A DNA stretch of 64,000 nucleotides from Ralstonia mannitolilytica (GCF_905397375.1 NZ_CAJPVG010000002.1:434001-498000); one strand, 5' to 3'; positions 34,190-42,934 are shown, counted from the stretch's first letter. The notes: generated by a model not told the origin, from the sequence alone. Program-made: numbers and translations.

Positions 34190-34265
34190 GCGGCCTTTAC
34201 CTACCCTGTGTAGCTGAGTGGGGCGGGACGCACGCTCGATTCCGCCACTTTTGTAACGATGTGTT

Positions 34266-35507
34266 TCAGCCGCGGAATGAACGCCGGGCTGGGTCTGCAA
34301 GTCTGAGCCAGCCTTCCTCGTACCACGCGTGCAGGGTGTCCATGAGGTCCGGCAGATCAGCCGCCGCATCCACCGACGCAGCGCTTGCACCGCGGGCATC
34401 TGCCAACGCGGCAAGCCACGCAAGCAGCGTACCCGGAGGCTCGAACGTATCGCCGTTGATCCAGAACCGCTGGCTGTCGTACAACGCCTGCGTGCGAGCG
34501 TCGAGGACGATGCCTTCCTTGCGCGCGCGGGCGGCAAAGCGGGCAAGCGGCAAGCGGGGTTGCGTGACGAACTCCACGTGATCCTTCGGCTCGGTGAGAT
34601 ACGCCCCCAGGAACTCGCCGACCAGCTCGGGCGTCCAGCGCAGCGCATTGAGCTTTTGCGCGAGCGCCTTGACCATGGCGGCGGGCAGCTCGCCCGGGCG
34701 GTCCGTGGGCTTCTGGTCCGGATCGGCGTAGCGGCCGTCGAATTTCGGATCGTCCTCGAGCGTCTGCGAGAGGAAGCCCAGGAAGTGGCCCGCCAGCTCG
34801 CGATACGACGGCGAACGGAAGCCGATCGAGTACGTCATGCAGTCGCCTTCTGCCACGCCGTCGTGGGCGTAGTGCGGAGGCAGGTACAGCATGTCGCCCG
34901 GCTCGAGCACGAACTCTTCCTCCGGCTGGAAGTTCGCGAGGATCTTCAGCGGCAGATCGGGCACGAGGGACAGGTCGTCCTGGGCCGAAATGCGCCAGCG
35001 GCGCTTGCCATGCGCCTGCAGCAGGAACACATCGTACGAATCGAAATGCGGGCCGACGCCGCCGCCGTCGGTGGCAAAGCTGATCATCACATCGTCGAGC
35101 CGCGCATCCGGGATGAAACGAAAGCGCCGCATCAGTGCTTCGACCGCGGGCTCCACGAGGTTCACGCCTTGCACCAGCACCGACCAGTTGCGCGTCTTGC
35201 GTGAGGGCAGCGGGCGCTCGTCGAATGGGCCGTGATTGAACGACCACCGCCCGCGGGATTGCGCGATCAGCCGGGATTCCACATCCGGGCGCTGCGCCAG
35301 GGCCAGCACCCGCTCGGGCGAGAGCGGAAAGTGCAGTGAGCGCATCTCTTCGGCAGAGAGCGCCTGGCGGATCAGCAGTGGCTTTTTCTGCCAGTGCGTG
35401 CGCATGAAATCGCGTGGCGACAGGCCGCCGAGCAGCTGTGCCGGGTGCGCTGGGGCCAGGGCGGGTTGGACGCCGCCATCCGCAGCGTATAATGGGACTT
35501 CGTTCAT
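34266..35507 (-). CDS. JmjC/cupin ribosomal oxygenase, RoxA (YcfD) family
   Basis: YcfD/RoxA is a 2-oxoglutarate/Fe(II) oxygenase that hydroxylates an arginine of ribosomal protein L16. The 413-aa protein contains the N-terminal FMRTHWQKKPLLIRQA, the JmjC iron-site motif HFDSYDVF (His and Asp) and, after KRRWRIS, the second His in LYLPPHYAHDGVA, followed by a dimerisation and winged-helix region. Length fits the family (373 in E. coli, longer in beta-proteobacteria). Its start lies only 11 bp from that of a divergent FKBP gene. The L16 target is inferred from family membership. Confidence 0.9.
   Translation of the reverse strand: MNEVPLYAADGGVQPALAPAHPAQLLGGLSPRDFMRTHWQKKPLLIRQALSAEEMRSLHFPLSPERVLALAQRPDVESRLIAQSRGRWSFNHGPFDERPLPSRKTRNWSVLVQGVNLVEPAVEALMRRFRFIPDARLDDVMISFATDGGGVGPHFDSYDVFLLQAHGKRRWRISAQDDLSLVPDLPLKILANFQPEEEFVLEPGDMLYLPPHYAHDGVAEGDCMTYSIGFRSPSYRELAGHFLGFLSQTLEDDPKFDGRYADPDQKPTDRPGELPAAMVKALAQKLNALRWTPELVGEFLGAYLTEPKDHVEFVTQPRLPLARFAARARKEGIVLDARTQALYDSQRFWINGDTFEPPGTLLAWLAALADARGASAASVDAAADLPDLMDTLHAWYEEGWLRLADPARRSFRG
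35488..35493 (+). promoter_or_regulatory. -10 element of the FKBP gene inside the roxA 5' end
   Basis: A perfect TATAAT lies 26 bp before the TTG start of the FKBP gene and within the first codons of the divergent oxygenase gene. It argues against an ATG start at 35492 for the FKBP protein. Confidence 0.6.
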
Positions 35508-35518
35508 GGAGTGCGCAA

Positions 35519-36046
35519 TTGAAAATCGCGAAGAATACGGTGGTGTCGGTGGCTTACAAACTGTCCGACGCGCAGGGCAACGTCATCGAGGAATCCGATG
35601 AGCCGATGGTGTATTTGCACGGCGGCTATGATGGCACGTTCCCCAAGATCGAGGAAGCGCTGGACGGCCATGAGCAAGGCTTCGAGACCAAGCTGCAGCT
35701 CGAGCCGGACGATGCGTTCGGCGAATACGATCAGGAGCTGATCAAGATCGAGCCGCGTGACCGTTTTCCCGAGCCCCTCGAGGTTGGCATGCAGTTCGAG
35801 GGCGTGCCCGAAGACGGAGACGAGGAAGACGCCATTGTCTACACCGTCACCGATGTGGCGGAAGACAAGGTCGTGCTCGACGGTAATCATCCGCTCGCAG
35901 GCATGGCGCTGCGCTTCGAGCTGAAGGTGACCGATGTGCGCGAGGCCACGGCGGAAGAGATCGAGCACGGCCACGTGCACGGTGACCACGGCCTGGAAGT
36001 CGTCGACGAAGACGAAGACGACGACAAGCCGCACACGCTGCACTGA
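35519..36046 (+). CDS. FKBP-type peptidyl-prolyl isomerase, SlyD-like
   Basis: The 175-aa protein has the SlyD arrangement: an FKBP half (KIAKNTVVSVAYKLSDAQGNVIEES and later LAGMALRFELKV) interrupted by an insert-in-flap chaperone domain (about 60-130, GYDGTFPKIEEALDGHEQGFE). The C-terminus is rich in His and acidic residues (EIEHGHVHGDHG, then DEDEDDDK), suggesting metal binding. The start is taken as TTG at 35519 because GGAG stands 7 bases upstream and the -10 box precludes earlier starts. It would speed proline-limited folding in the cytoplasm. A terminator follows. Confidence 0.92.
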   Translation: MKIAKNTVVSVAYKLSDAQGNVIEESDEPMVYLHGGYDGTFPKIEEALDGHEQGFETKLQLEPDDAFGEYDQELIKIEPRDRFPEPLEVGMQFEGVPEDGDEEDAIVYTVTDVAEDKVVLDGNHPLAGMALRFELKVTDVREATAEEIEHGHVHGDHGLEVVDEDEDDDKPHTLH

Positions 36047-36067
36047 TCGTCATCGGTCCGATACGAG

Positions 36068-36092
36068 AACGGGAGCTTCGGCTCCCGTTTTC
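36068..36092 (+). terminator. Rho-independent terminator after the FKBP gene
   Basis: AACGGGAGC-TTCG-GCTCCCGTT is a perfect 9-bp stem with a UUCG loop followed by a T-rich tail (TTCT). It lies between convergent genes and overlaps the end of the metallophosphoesterase gene. Confidence 0.88.
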
Positions 36093-37138
36093 TATTGCGC
36101 GGTCTGCGACGGCGGCGCGCCCTCGACGCGGCGTCCGCGCACGTGGAAGAGCGGTGTCCGGCCCGGCGTGACGGACACCTCCAGCCACTGGTCAAGCACC
36201 GGGGAGCCGTAAGTCCGCGCGCGCATGACGTGCGGATCGGGCCGGCCTTCATCGTCCTTGAGTGGGCGATCGAGCAGCAGCGTCTGGCTGGCCCCATGGA
36301 TGATGAGTACCGCGCCGTCATAGTCGCGCGTGAGCGTGCGCAGTTGGCGCTTGAGCGCGAGATACCCGTCGTGCGAGCGCCGCAGCAGGCCATCCAGCAG
36401 GTTCGGAGCACGGCGATGTTCCCAGCCGTCTTCGAACAGCGGATCGGCTTGCATCATGATCACGATGCCTTCCATCTTGCGCTGGTGCGCCAGCGAGAAC
36501 GCACGGGCCAGCCATTGCCGATTCGCTTCGAGCCGGTCTTCGTATTCGCCGTTCCGGCCGCCGGCCGTCTTGTAGTTGTTGTTGTCGCCCGGCACGTTGA
36601 GGGTGACGAACAGCACACGGTCGACGATCCATCGGGCGTTCTCGCGGTAGCTGCGAAACTTGGCCTGATCGGACTGGCGCATGACGGCCATCGTGCGCTG
36701 GCCGAGCGCGTTGTCGTCGGGGTAGAACAGCTCGCGCAGGCGCAGCAGACGTTCGAGCGGGTCAAAGCGGCCGGCGGCAGCGCGCTGGCAATCGCTCCAA
36801 TCGTGGTCGCCCGGAATATAGACGACGGGCGAAATCAGGCTGTCGAGCAGTTCGTGGCGCGCTTCGAGGAGCTCGTCCGCGCATGATTCATCACGGCCCT
36901 TGAGGTTGCCCAGGTGCACGACGAAGGCCGGGTGCTCGGCATCGACGGCGTCAAGCAAGGCGCGCGCGGGCGCAACGTCTTCCGGGCGTTCCGGCACGTT
37001 GCCGATGACGGCAAAGCTGAACCCGCCCGGCGCTTTTGCTTGCCTGCCGGGCGCGGCCTGAACCGGCGCCCAAAGCAGCATGACTGCCGCCAGGGCAGCG
37101 CCGATGCAGCGACGAAGAGCCGGGCGGGGCTGCATCAT
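36092..37138 (-). CDS. Exported metallophosphoesterase-like protein
   Basis: The 348-aa protein has an N-terminal signal peptide (about 1-28, ending VQAAP) and a calcineurin-like phosphoesterase pattern: FAVIGNVPER, VVHLGNLKGRDESC, VYIPGDHDWSDC and later HGASQTLLLDRP. The first metal motif is altered (GN in place of the usual GD), so activity is uncertain. Its start overlaps the mutS stop by 4 bp, giving a mutS-phosphoesterase operon. I cannot assign a substrate. Confidence 0.8.
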   Translation of the reverse strand: MMQPRPALRRCIGAALAAVMLLWAPVQAAPGRQAKAPGGFSFAVIGNVPERPEDVAPARALLDAVDAEHPAFVVHLGNLKGRDESCADELLEARHELLDSLISPVVYIPGDHDWSDCQRAAAGRFDPLERLLRLRELFYPDDNALGQRTMAVMRQSDQAKFRSYRENARWIVDRVLFVTLNVPGDNNNYKTAGGRNGEYEDRLEANRQWLARAFSLAHQRKMEGIVIMMQADPLFEDGWEHRRAPNLLDGLLRRSHDGYLALKRQLRTLTRDYDGAVLIIHGASQTLLLDRPLKDDEGRPDPHVMRARTYGSPVLDQWLEVSVTPGRTPLFHVRGRRVEGAPPSQTAQ

Positions 37139-39783
37139 CCGGCCCCAGATCCGGCGAGCGCCTTGAGCCGGTACAGCGCATCGAGCGCCTCGCGCGGCGT
37201 CATGTCGTCAGGGTCGAGGCCGGCGAGCGCTTCGGCCAGGGCAGTGTCGGGCGCCTCGGTGGATGCCGCGTCGTCTTCATCGTCCGGGCACTCGGCGAGG
37301 GCGAACAGATCCAGTTGCGGGGTGGCGCCCGTGTCGGCCGAATGCTGCTCGAGCCAGGCCAGCCGCTTGCGCGCCGCGCGGATGACCGCCTGCGGCACGC
37401 CAGCCAGCTGCGCAACCTGCAGACCGTAGCTCTGGCTGGCCGGCCCTTCCTGCACCGCATGCAGGAAGACGATGCCATCGCCATGTTCCACCGCCGACAG
37501 GTGGACGTTGGCCGCCTGGGCAAACTCCTGCGGCAGTTGCGTCAGCTCGAAGTAGTGCGTCGCGAACAGCGTGTGACTGCGATTGTGCGACAGCAGATGT
37601 CGCGCAATCGCCCATGCGAGCGCCAGGCCGTCGAACGTGCTGGTGCCGCGGCCGATCTCGTCCATCAGCACCAGGCTGTTGGGCGTCGCGCGGTGCAGGA
37701 TGGCGGCCGCTTCGGTCATCTCCACCATGAAGGTCGAGCGCCCCCCGGCGAGGTCGTCTGCGGCGCCGATGCGCGTGAAGATGCGGTCGATCGGGCCGAT
37801 GGTGGCCGCTTCGGCCGGCACGAAGGCGCCCACGTAGGCGAGCAGCACGACCAGCGCGGTTTGCCGCATGAAGGTCGATTTACCGCCCATGTTCGGGCCG
37901 GTAATCAGCAGCAGCTTGCGCGTGTCCTGCAGCACACAGTCGTTTGCGACGAACTGTTCGACCTGCTGCTCGACCACGGGATGGCGGGCGCGCGTGAGTT
38001 CGATGCCCGGAACATCCGTGAGCGTCGGACGGGACCACGACAACGCGTGCGCCCGTTCGGCCAGCGTGGCCAGCACGTCGGCCTGCGCCAGCGCCGCGGC
38101 AATGCGCTTGAACTCGGCCAGGTGCGGCAGCAGCTTCTGGAGCAGCTCTTCGTAGAGCAGCTTCTCACGCGAGAGCGCGCGGTCCTGCGCGGAGAGGGCC
38201 TTGTCTTCAAACGCCTTCAGCTCGGGCGTGATGTAGCGCTCGGCATTCTTGAGCGTCTGGCGGCGGCGGTAGTCGTCGGGCACCTTGTCGGCCTGGCCGT
38301 TGGTGACTTCGATGTAGAAGCCGTGCACGCGGTTGTATTCGACACGCAGGTTCGCGATGCCGGTGCGCTCGCGCTCGCGGGCTTCCAGGTCGACGAGGAA
38401 CTGGCCGCAGTTTTCGGAGATGTCGCGCAACTCGTCCAGGTCGGCGTCGTAGCCGCGTGCGATGACGCCACCGTCGCGCACCATCGCGGCCGGTTCGGCC
38501 ATCACGGCGCGCTGGAGCAGCGCATGGGCGTCTTCGGGCACGGCCAGGGCGGCGCGCAATTCCGCTAGCAGCGGGGCGGCATCGCTTTGCGGCAGTGCTT
38601 CGCGAATCTCGGGCAGGCGGGCAAGCGTATCGCGCAGCGAAGACAGGTCGCGCGGGCGCGCAGAGAGCAGCGCCAGCCGCCCGGTGATGCGCTCCACGTC
38701 CGACAGCGTGCGCAGCGTCGCACGCAGCGTCCGCCAGTCGCTGCCGAGCAGCACCTCGATGGCCTGCTGGCGCGCCTGCGGCACCGCCCGTTCGCGCAGC
38801 GGGTGATGCAGCCAGTGCCGCAGCAGGCGGCTGCCCATGCTGGTCGAGCAGGTATCGAGCAGTGAGAACAGCGTGGGTGACTCCTGCCCACGCAACGTCT
38901 CCGTCAGCTCCAGGTTGCGGCGCGTGGCGGTGTCCAGGCCGATGAACTCGCTTTCGTGCTCGACCGTCAGGCCGATGACATGGCGCAGCGACTGGCCCTG
39001 CGTGGCCGCCGCGTAGTTCAGCAGCGCACCGGCGGCGGCGAGCGCGGCGGTCAACGTTTCCGCACCGAACGCGACGAGGCTGGTCACGCCCAACTGCTCG
39101 CGCAGGCGGCGCGCGCCGGCGTCCACGTCGAAGTGCCAGTCGGGCAGGCGCGTGCGGGCGGCGTCGTACTGGATGGTGTTGAGCGTGGCGTCATCGGCCA
39201 GCACTTCAGCGGGGCGGATGCGTTCGAGCTCGCGTTCGAGCTGGTCGGGGCTGCACTCCATCACGCGCAGCTCGCCGCCGACGAGGTTTAGCCATGCCAG
39301 GCCTATCAGCGGCGCGGCACCGCGCTTGCCCGGCACGTGCGCAATGGCGAGCAGGTGGTTGTTGACCTTGTCGGAGAGCAACGCCGCATCCGTCAGTGTG
39401 CCGGGCGTGACGACGCGTACGACCTTGCGCTCGACCGGGCCCTTGGTGGTGGCCGGGTCGCCGATCTGTTCGCAGATGGCAACCGACTCGCCGAGCTTGA
39501 CCAGCTTGGCCAGGTACTGCTCGACAGCGTGGAACGGCACGCCGGCCATGCGGATCGGCATGCCGTTGGAGCTGCCGCGCGCGGTGAGCGTGATATCGAG
39601 CAGGCGGGCGGCTTTTTCGGCGTCTTCAAAGAAGAGCTCGTAGAAGTCGCCCATGCGGTAGAAGACCAGCGTGTTCGGGTGCCCAGCCTTCAGACGCAGG
39701 TACTGCTGCATCATCGGCGTGTGCTTGTCGAAGGGGCCGTATTTCGGGTCGATCTCCAGAGCCGGAGCGGAGTGTTCAGCCAT
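37135..39783 (-). CDS. mutS: DNA mismatch repair protein MutS
   Basis: MutS recognises mismatches and small loops and recruits MutL. The 882-aa protein has the mismatch-reading Phe47-x-Glu49 in GDFYELFF, connector and lever domains, and the ABC ATPase with Walker A GPNMGGKST (about 629-637), signature STFMVEMTE and Walker B LVLMDEIGRGTSTFDG. The length is typical. The ATG at 39783 gives MAEHSAPALEIDPKYGPF; the upstream in-frame sequence is not family-like. A metallophosphoesterase gene overlaps its 3' end. Confidence 0.97.
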   Translation of the reverse strand: MAEHSAPALEIDPKYGPFDKHTPMMQQYLRLKAGHPNTLVFYRMGDFYELFFEDAEKAARLLDITLTARGSSNGMPIRMAGVPFHAVEQYLAKLVKLGESVAICEQIGDPATTKGPVERKVVRVVTPGTLTDAALLSDKVNNHLLAIAHVPGKRGAAPLIGLAWLNLVGGELRVMECSPDQLERELERIRPAEVLADDATLNTIQYDAARTRLPDWHFDVDAGARRLREQLGVTSLVAFGAETLTAALAAAGALLNYAAATQGQSLRHVIGLTVEHESEFIGLDTATRRNLELTETLRGQESPTLFSLLDTCSTSMGSRLLRHWLHHPLRERAVPQARQQAIEVLLGSDWRTLRATLRTLSDVERITGRLALLSARPRDLSSLRDTLARLPEIREALPQSDAAPLLAELRAALAVPEDAHALLQRAVMAEPAAMVRDGGVIARGYDADLDELRDISENCGQFLVDLEARERERTGIANLRVEYNRVHGFYIEVTNGQADKVPDDYRRRQTLKNAERYITPELKAFEDKALSAQDRALSREKLLYEELLQKLLPHLAEFKRIAAALAQADVLATLAERAHALSWSRPTLTDVPGIELTRARHPVVEQQVEQFVANDCVLQDTRKLLLITGPNMGGKSTFMRQTALVVLLAYVGAFVPAEAATIGPIDRIFTRIGAADDLAGGRSTFMVEMTEAAAILHRATPNSLVLMDEIGRGTSTFDGLALAWAIARHLLSHNRSHTLFATHYFELTQLPQEFAQAANVHLSAVEHGDGIVFLHAVQEGPASQSYGLQVAQLAGVPQAVIRAARKRLAWLEQHSADTGATPQLDLFALAECPDDEDDAASTEAPDTALAEALAGLDPDDMTPREALDALYRLKALAGSGAG

Positions 39784-40049
39784 GCGGTGCAAATAAAGAC
39801 GGAGGCGCGGCGTGCGATCGGGCGGTCGCGCGCCGGGGGTTGAATCTGGAATCGCGCAATTGTTGCACAGGTGGGCGACGGGCTTTTGCAGCGTGCCGGA
39901 CGCGTCATCGCCCACCTGCGGGTGGGGCCGCTCGCGCCCGAATCGCTCAAGAACTGCGCCAGCCGTGCCGTTAGTCCTTCTGGAACCCTCAACCCATGGA
40001 AGAGCCCGCCCGCACATGCCGCGCGTGCTCCGTATCCGGAGAGTCTGGA

Positions 40050-41894
40050 ATGAACAAGCTCAGCTTCCGCCAAAAGCTTTGGCTGCCGCTGGTATTCAGC
40101 CTGATCGCGCTGACGCTGATCTCGGTATTCAACGCCTGGCAGGCACGCGCGATCCGCATGGAAGAGCGCAAGAACAACCTGGTGAGCGTCACCACGCAGG
40201 CCGTCAACCTCGTCAAGCAGTACGACGACCTGGCACGTGCCGGCACCCTGACCAAGGACGAGGCACAGAAGCAGGCGCTGGAGCGCTTCAAGGCGCTGCG
40301 CTATGACAAGGACGGCTACTTCACGATCACGAACTCGCAGGAAGTGGTGGTCATGCACCCGGTGGCGGCCAACCTGATCGGGCAGAAGCGCAGCGATTTC
40401 AAGGATTCGCAGGGCAACGCGATCTACGTCGACATGACCAACGCGGCCAAGCAGCCGGATGGCGGCTTCACGCGTTACGTGTGGCCGCGCGTGGGCGGCA
40501 CGGAACCGGTGCCGAAGCTCGCCTACGTGCTGCGGTATGAACCGTGGGACTGGATCGTTTCGACCGGCGCGTACATCGACGACATCAATGCGGCCTTCAT
40601 GCGCTCGCTGTATCAGACCGGCGGCCTGCTGGCGGCGGTGGCCGTGGTGCTGGTGCTGCTGGCGGGCGTGGCCAACCGCAGCCTGCAGCGCACCCTGGGC
40701 GGCGATCCCGCTTATGCCGCAGACGTCGCCAACCGCATTGCAGCGGGCGACCTGACCGTGGAAATCGCCACGCGTCCGGATGACCAGCACAGCCTCCTTT
40801 ACGCCATGAGCCGCATGCGCGGCGCGCTGGTGCAGACCATCGGGCGCATCAAGGGCGCGTCGGAAACCATCGGCACGGCCACGCGCGAGATTGCCAGCGG
40901 CAACCTGGAACTGTCTTCGCGCACCGAGCAGCAGGCCAGTTCGCTCGAAGAAACCGCGTCGGCCATGGAAGAGCTGATGTCGACCGTGCAACAGAACGCC
41001 GACAACGCGCAGCAAGCCAACCAGCTCGCCGCGTCGGCCTCCGACGTGGCGTTGCGCGGTGGCGAGGTGGTGACGCGCGTGGTGGAGACGATGGGCTCGA
41101 TCAACGCCTCGTCGCGCAAGATCGTCGACATCATCGGGGTGATCGATGGCATTGCGTTCCAGACCAACATCCTCGCATTGAACGCCGCTGTGGAAGCGGC
41201 GCGCGCGGGCGAGCAGGGCCGCGGCTTTGCCGTGGTGGCCGGCGAGGTGCGCAGCCTCGCCCAGCGCAGCGCGGCAGCGGCCAAGGAGATCAAGGCGCTC
41301 ATCGACGATTCGGTCGGCAACGTGGAGGCTGGCAGCGCGCTGGTGGAAGAAGCCGGCACGACCATGCGTGAAATCGTTGCGAGCGTGAAGCGCGTGACCG
41401 ATATCGTGGGCGAGATCACGGCCGCGAGCCAGGAGCAGCGCTCCGGCATTGAAGAAGTCAGCCACGCGGTCACGCAGCTCGATGACGCCACGCAACAGAA
41501 CGCAGCATTGGTCGAGCAGGCCGCGGCGGCCGCGCAGTCGCTCGAAGAACAGGCGGCGAGCCTCACGCAGATCGTCGCGCAGTTCCGCCTGAATGCAGAC
41601 GCCCTGCGTGCGGCACCGCTGGCGCCAGCGAAGGCCGAACCGATGGCCGTCGCGCCCGCAGCGGCACCGGCCGTTCAGGATGGGTCGAAGACGCAACGCG
41701 AACCGGCCAAACCGAGTGCCGAGGCTGCCAAGGCCCGGCTCACTCCGCGCAAGGCGCCCGTGCTGCGCAAGGCAGCCGACAAGCCGGTCGCCGCGTCGGC
41801 AGACAAACCGGCGCCGCCGGTGGTGCCGGCCAGTCTCGCCAAGGCGAAGCCCCTGGTCGCCGCCGGAGACGATTCCGACTGGGAAACGTTCTAA
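40050..41894 (+). CDS. Methyl-accepting chemotaxis protein with single Cache domain
   Basis: The 614-aa inner-membrane receptor has a first transmembrane helix (about 9-29), a periplasmic sCache_2-type domain (about 30-188, with ALRYDKDGYFTI and MHPVAANLIGQ), a second helix (about 190-210), a HAMP domain and a long cytoplasmic signalling coiled coil with the hairpin GIAFQTNILALNAAVEAARA. An Ala/Pro/Lys-rich linker leads to a C-terminal DWETF, matching the NWETF-type CheR-binding pentapeptide of major receptors. Small organic acids are usual ligands of such domains; the ligand here is unknown. ATG at 40050 follows GGAGAG. Confidence 0.93.
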   Translation: MNKLSFRQKLWLPLVFSLIALTLISVFNAWQARAIRMEERKNNLVSVTTQAVNLVKQYDDLARAGTLTKDEAQKQALERFKALRYDKDGYFTITNSQEVVVMHPVAANLIGQKRSDFKDSQGNAIYVDMTNAAKQPDGGFTRYVWPRVGGTEPVPKLAYVLRYEPWDWIVSTGAYIDDINAAFMRSLYQTGGLLAAVAVVLVLLAGVANRSLQRTLGGDPAYAADVANRIAAGDLTVEIATRPDDQHSLLYAMSRMRGALVQTIGRIKGASETIGTATREIASGNLELSSRTEQQASSLEETASAMEELMSTVQQNADNAQQANQLAASASDVALRGGEVVTRVVETMGSINASSRKIVDIIGVIDGIAFQTNILALNAAVEAARAGEQGRGFAVVAGEVRSLAQRSAAAAKEIKALIDDSVGNVEAGSALVEEAGTTMREIVASVKRVTDIVGEITAASQEQRSGIEEVSHAVTQLDDATQQNAALVEQAAAAAQSLEEQAASLTQIVAQFRLNADALRAAPLAPAKAEPMAVAPAAAPAVQDGSKTQREPAKPSAEAAKARLTPRKAPVLRKAADKPVAASADKPAPPVVPASLAKAKPLVAAGDDSDWETF

Positions 41895-42592
41895 CCGGCC
41901 GCTGGGCCATCGATCCGCTTGGCCCAGCTCTCGACTTCGCCGCGCGCGAGTCGGCCTTCCACCAGCTTGCGCCACGATGGCGTGAGCGGTAGCGCCAGCA
42001 TGTCGGTCAACGCAGCATGGTCGAGCATGTTGCGATAGAGCACGTCCAGCACCCGCGCCAGCGGCCACTGCGGCCACGGGCGCTCGAGCCATTCCAGGGT
42101 GTCGCCCGCGCGCAGCGTGCCGCCTTCCAGCACGCGGTAGTACCAGCCGGTGCGGCCGGTGTGCTGCACGCGGCGCGCCATGTCGCGCGTGTCGAAACGG
42201 TCGTTGAGCTTCCAGCACGGCTGGCGCAGCTGCGAGACCTCCAGCACCACGTTGCCGGCGCGCAGCCGGTCTCCCACGCAGACGTCGGCCTCGGTCACAC
42301 CCATCGTGCTGAAGTTTTCGCCAAAGGCGCCGGCTTGCGCCAGCAGCGGCCGGGCCCCCAGGTCTGCCTGCCAAGCCGCGTAATGATCGAATGGGTAATG
42401 GTGGATCGCCTTGTCCGGGCCACCGTGCACGCGCAGGTCGCCTTGCTCATCGCCGGTGATGCCGTTGATGCCTATCTGCACGGCATCGGCTACCGGGCGT
42501 TTGTCGATGGCGCTGCGCGAGCCGGGGCGGGTGTAGTCGACGGCGCGGCCGATGAGGAGGGTCTCGATGCGGATGGGGCGGGGCAGCGTCAT
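41891..42592 (-). CDS. MOSC domain protein, YiiM-like
   Basis: The 233-aa protein has a MOSC domain: GITGDEQGDLRVHGGPDKAIHHYP (about 47-70), GAFGENFSTMGVTE (about 88-101), VGDRLRAGNVVLEVSQLRQPCWKL with the conserved Cys, and a C-terminal 3-alpha-type tail, as in YiiM proteins that reduce N-hydroxylated bases. Molybdenum-cofactor dependence is known for the family. Its stop overlaps the MCP stop by 4 bp in convergent orientation. Its start overlaps the stop of a small upstream ORF (ATGA). Confidence 0.9.
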   Translation of the reverse strand: MTLPRPIRIETLLIGRAVDYTRPGSRSAIDKRPVADAVQIGINGITGDEQGDLRVHGGPDKAIHHYPFDHYAAWQADLGARPLLAQAGAFGENFSTMGVTEADVCVGDRLRAGNVVLEVSQLRQPCWKLNDRFDTRDMARRVQHTGRTGWYYRVLEGGTLRAGDTLEWLERPWPQWPLARVLDVLYRNMLDHAALTDMLALPLTPSWRKLVEGRLARGEVESWAKRIDGPAAG

Positions 42593-42750
42593 GCGGCCTC
42601 CGCGCGGTCGGCCCGGCAGGTCATCGCTTTGCCGGTGTGTTGCGAGGCACGGGTTGCCCCAGTGTGGGCGTGGCCCGGCTTTCGTCGATGTGGCTGCAAT
42701 AGGCCGATGGGCTCCGACGGAACGTGGCGCAGGTCGAGGACAGTGTTCAT
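42589..42750 (-). CDS. Small ORF coupled to the MOSC gene (doubtful)
   Basis: A 53-codon frame starting MNTVLDLRHVPSEPIGLLQP ends in a TGA that overlaps the MOSC ATG by 4 bp; an in-frame ATG at 42840 would lengthen it to 83 residues. It is basic and His/Arg-rich at the end, with no recognised domain. The overlap suggests translational coupling, but in GC-rich DNA it may be chance. Confidence 0.25.
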   Translation of the reverse strand: MNTVLDLRHVPSEPIGLLQPHRRKPGHAHTGATRASQHTGKAMTCRADRAEAA

Positions 42751-42882
42751 GGCAAGGCGTCGCACAAAGAGGACGCTCATTGTGAATGACGGTCGAGCAG
42801 CGCAAAACCCGGGCACACGCTGTGGGTTTGTCATCGTCAAGCTCGGCCGGCGGTGTGCCGCGCACGGTCTCCAGCCGGAAAG
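42751..42882. other. Intergenic stretch between the MOSC and suhB genes
   Basis: The 342-bp gap between the MOSC start and the suhB stop contains the doubtful small ORF and the suhB terminator. In the rest I see no further gene, repeat or clear promoter. Confidence 0.4.
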
Positions 42883-42910
42883 AAAAAACCCGCGCGAGGG
42901 CGGGTTTTTT
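42883..42910 (-). terminator. Rho-independent terminator of suhB
   Basis: Read on the minus strand, AAAAAACCCGC and GCGGGTTTTTT form an 11-bp A/T-flanked stem around a 6-base loop, 25 bp past the suhB stop. The symmetry lets it work on either strand. Confidence 0.88.
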
Positions 42911-42934
42911 CTGCCTGCAGGGATGGCCGTGCGA

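Noticed and set aside
35492..36046. ATG start at 35492 for the FKBP protein
   Set aside because: It overlaps the TATAAT box and so would precede the transcript start; TTG at 35519 has a GGAG site at proper distance.
39794..39820. Sigma-28-like promoter (TAAA-N15-CGAT core) before the chemoreceptor
   Set aside because: Only the core words match, it lies over 220 bp from the start and overlaps the mutS upstream region; too weak to annotate.
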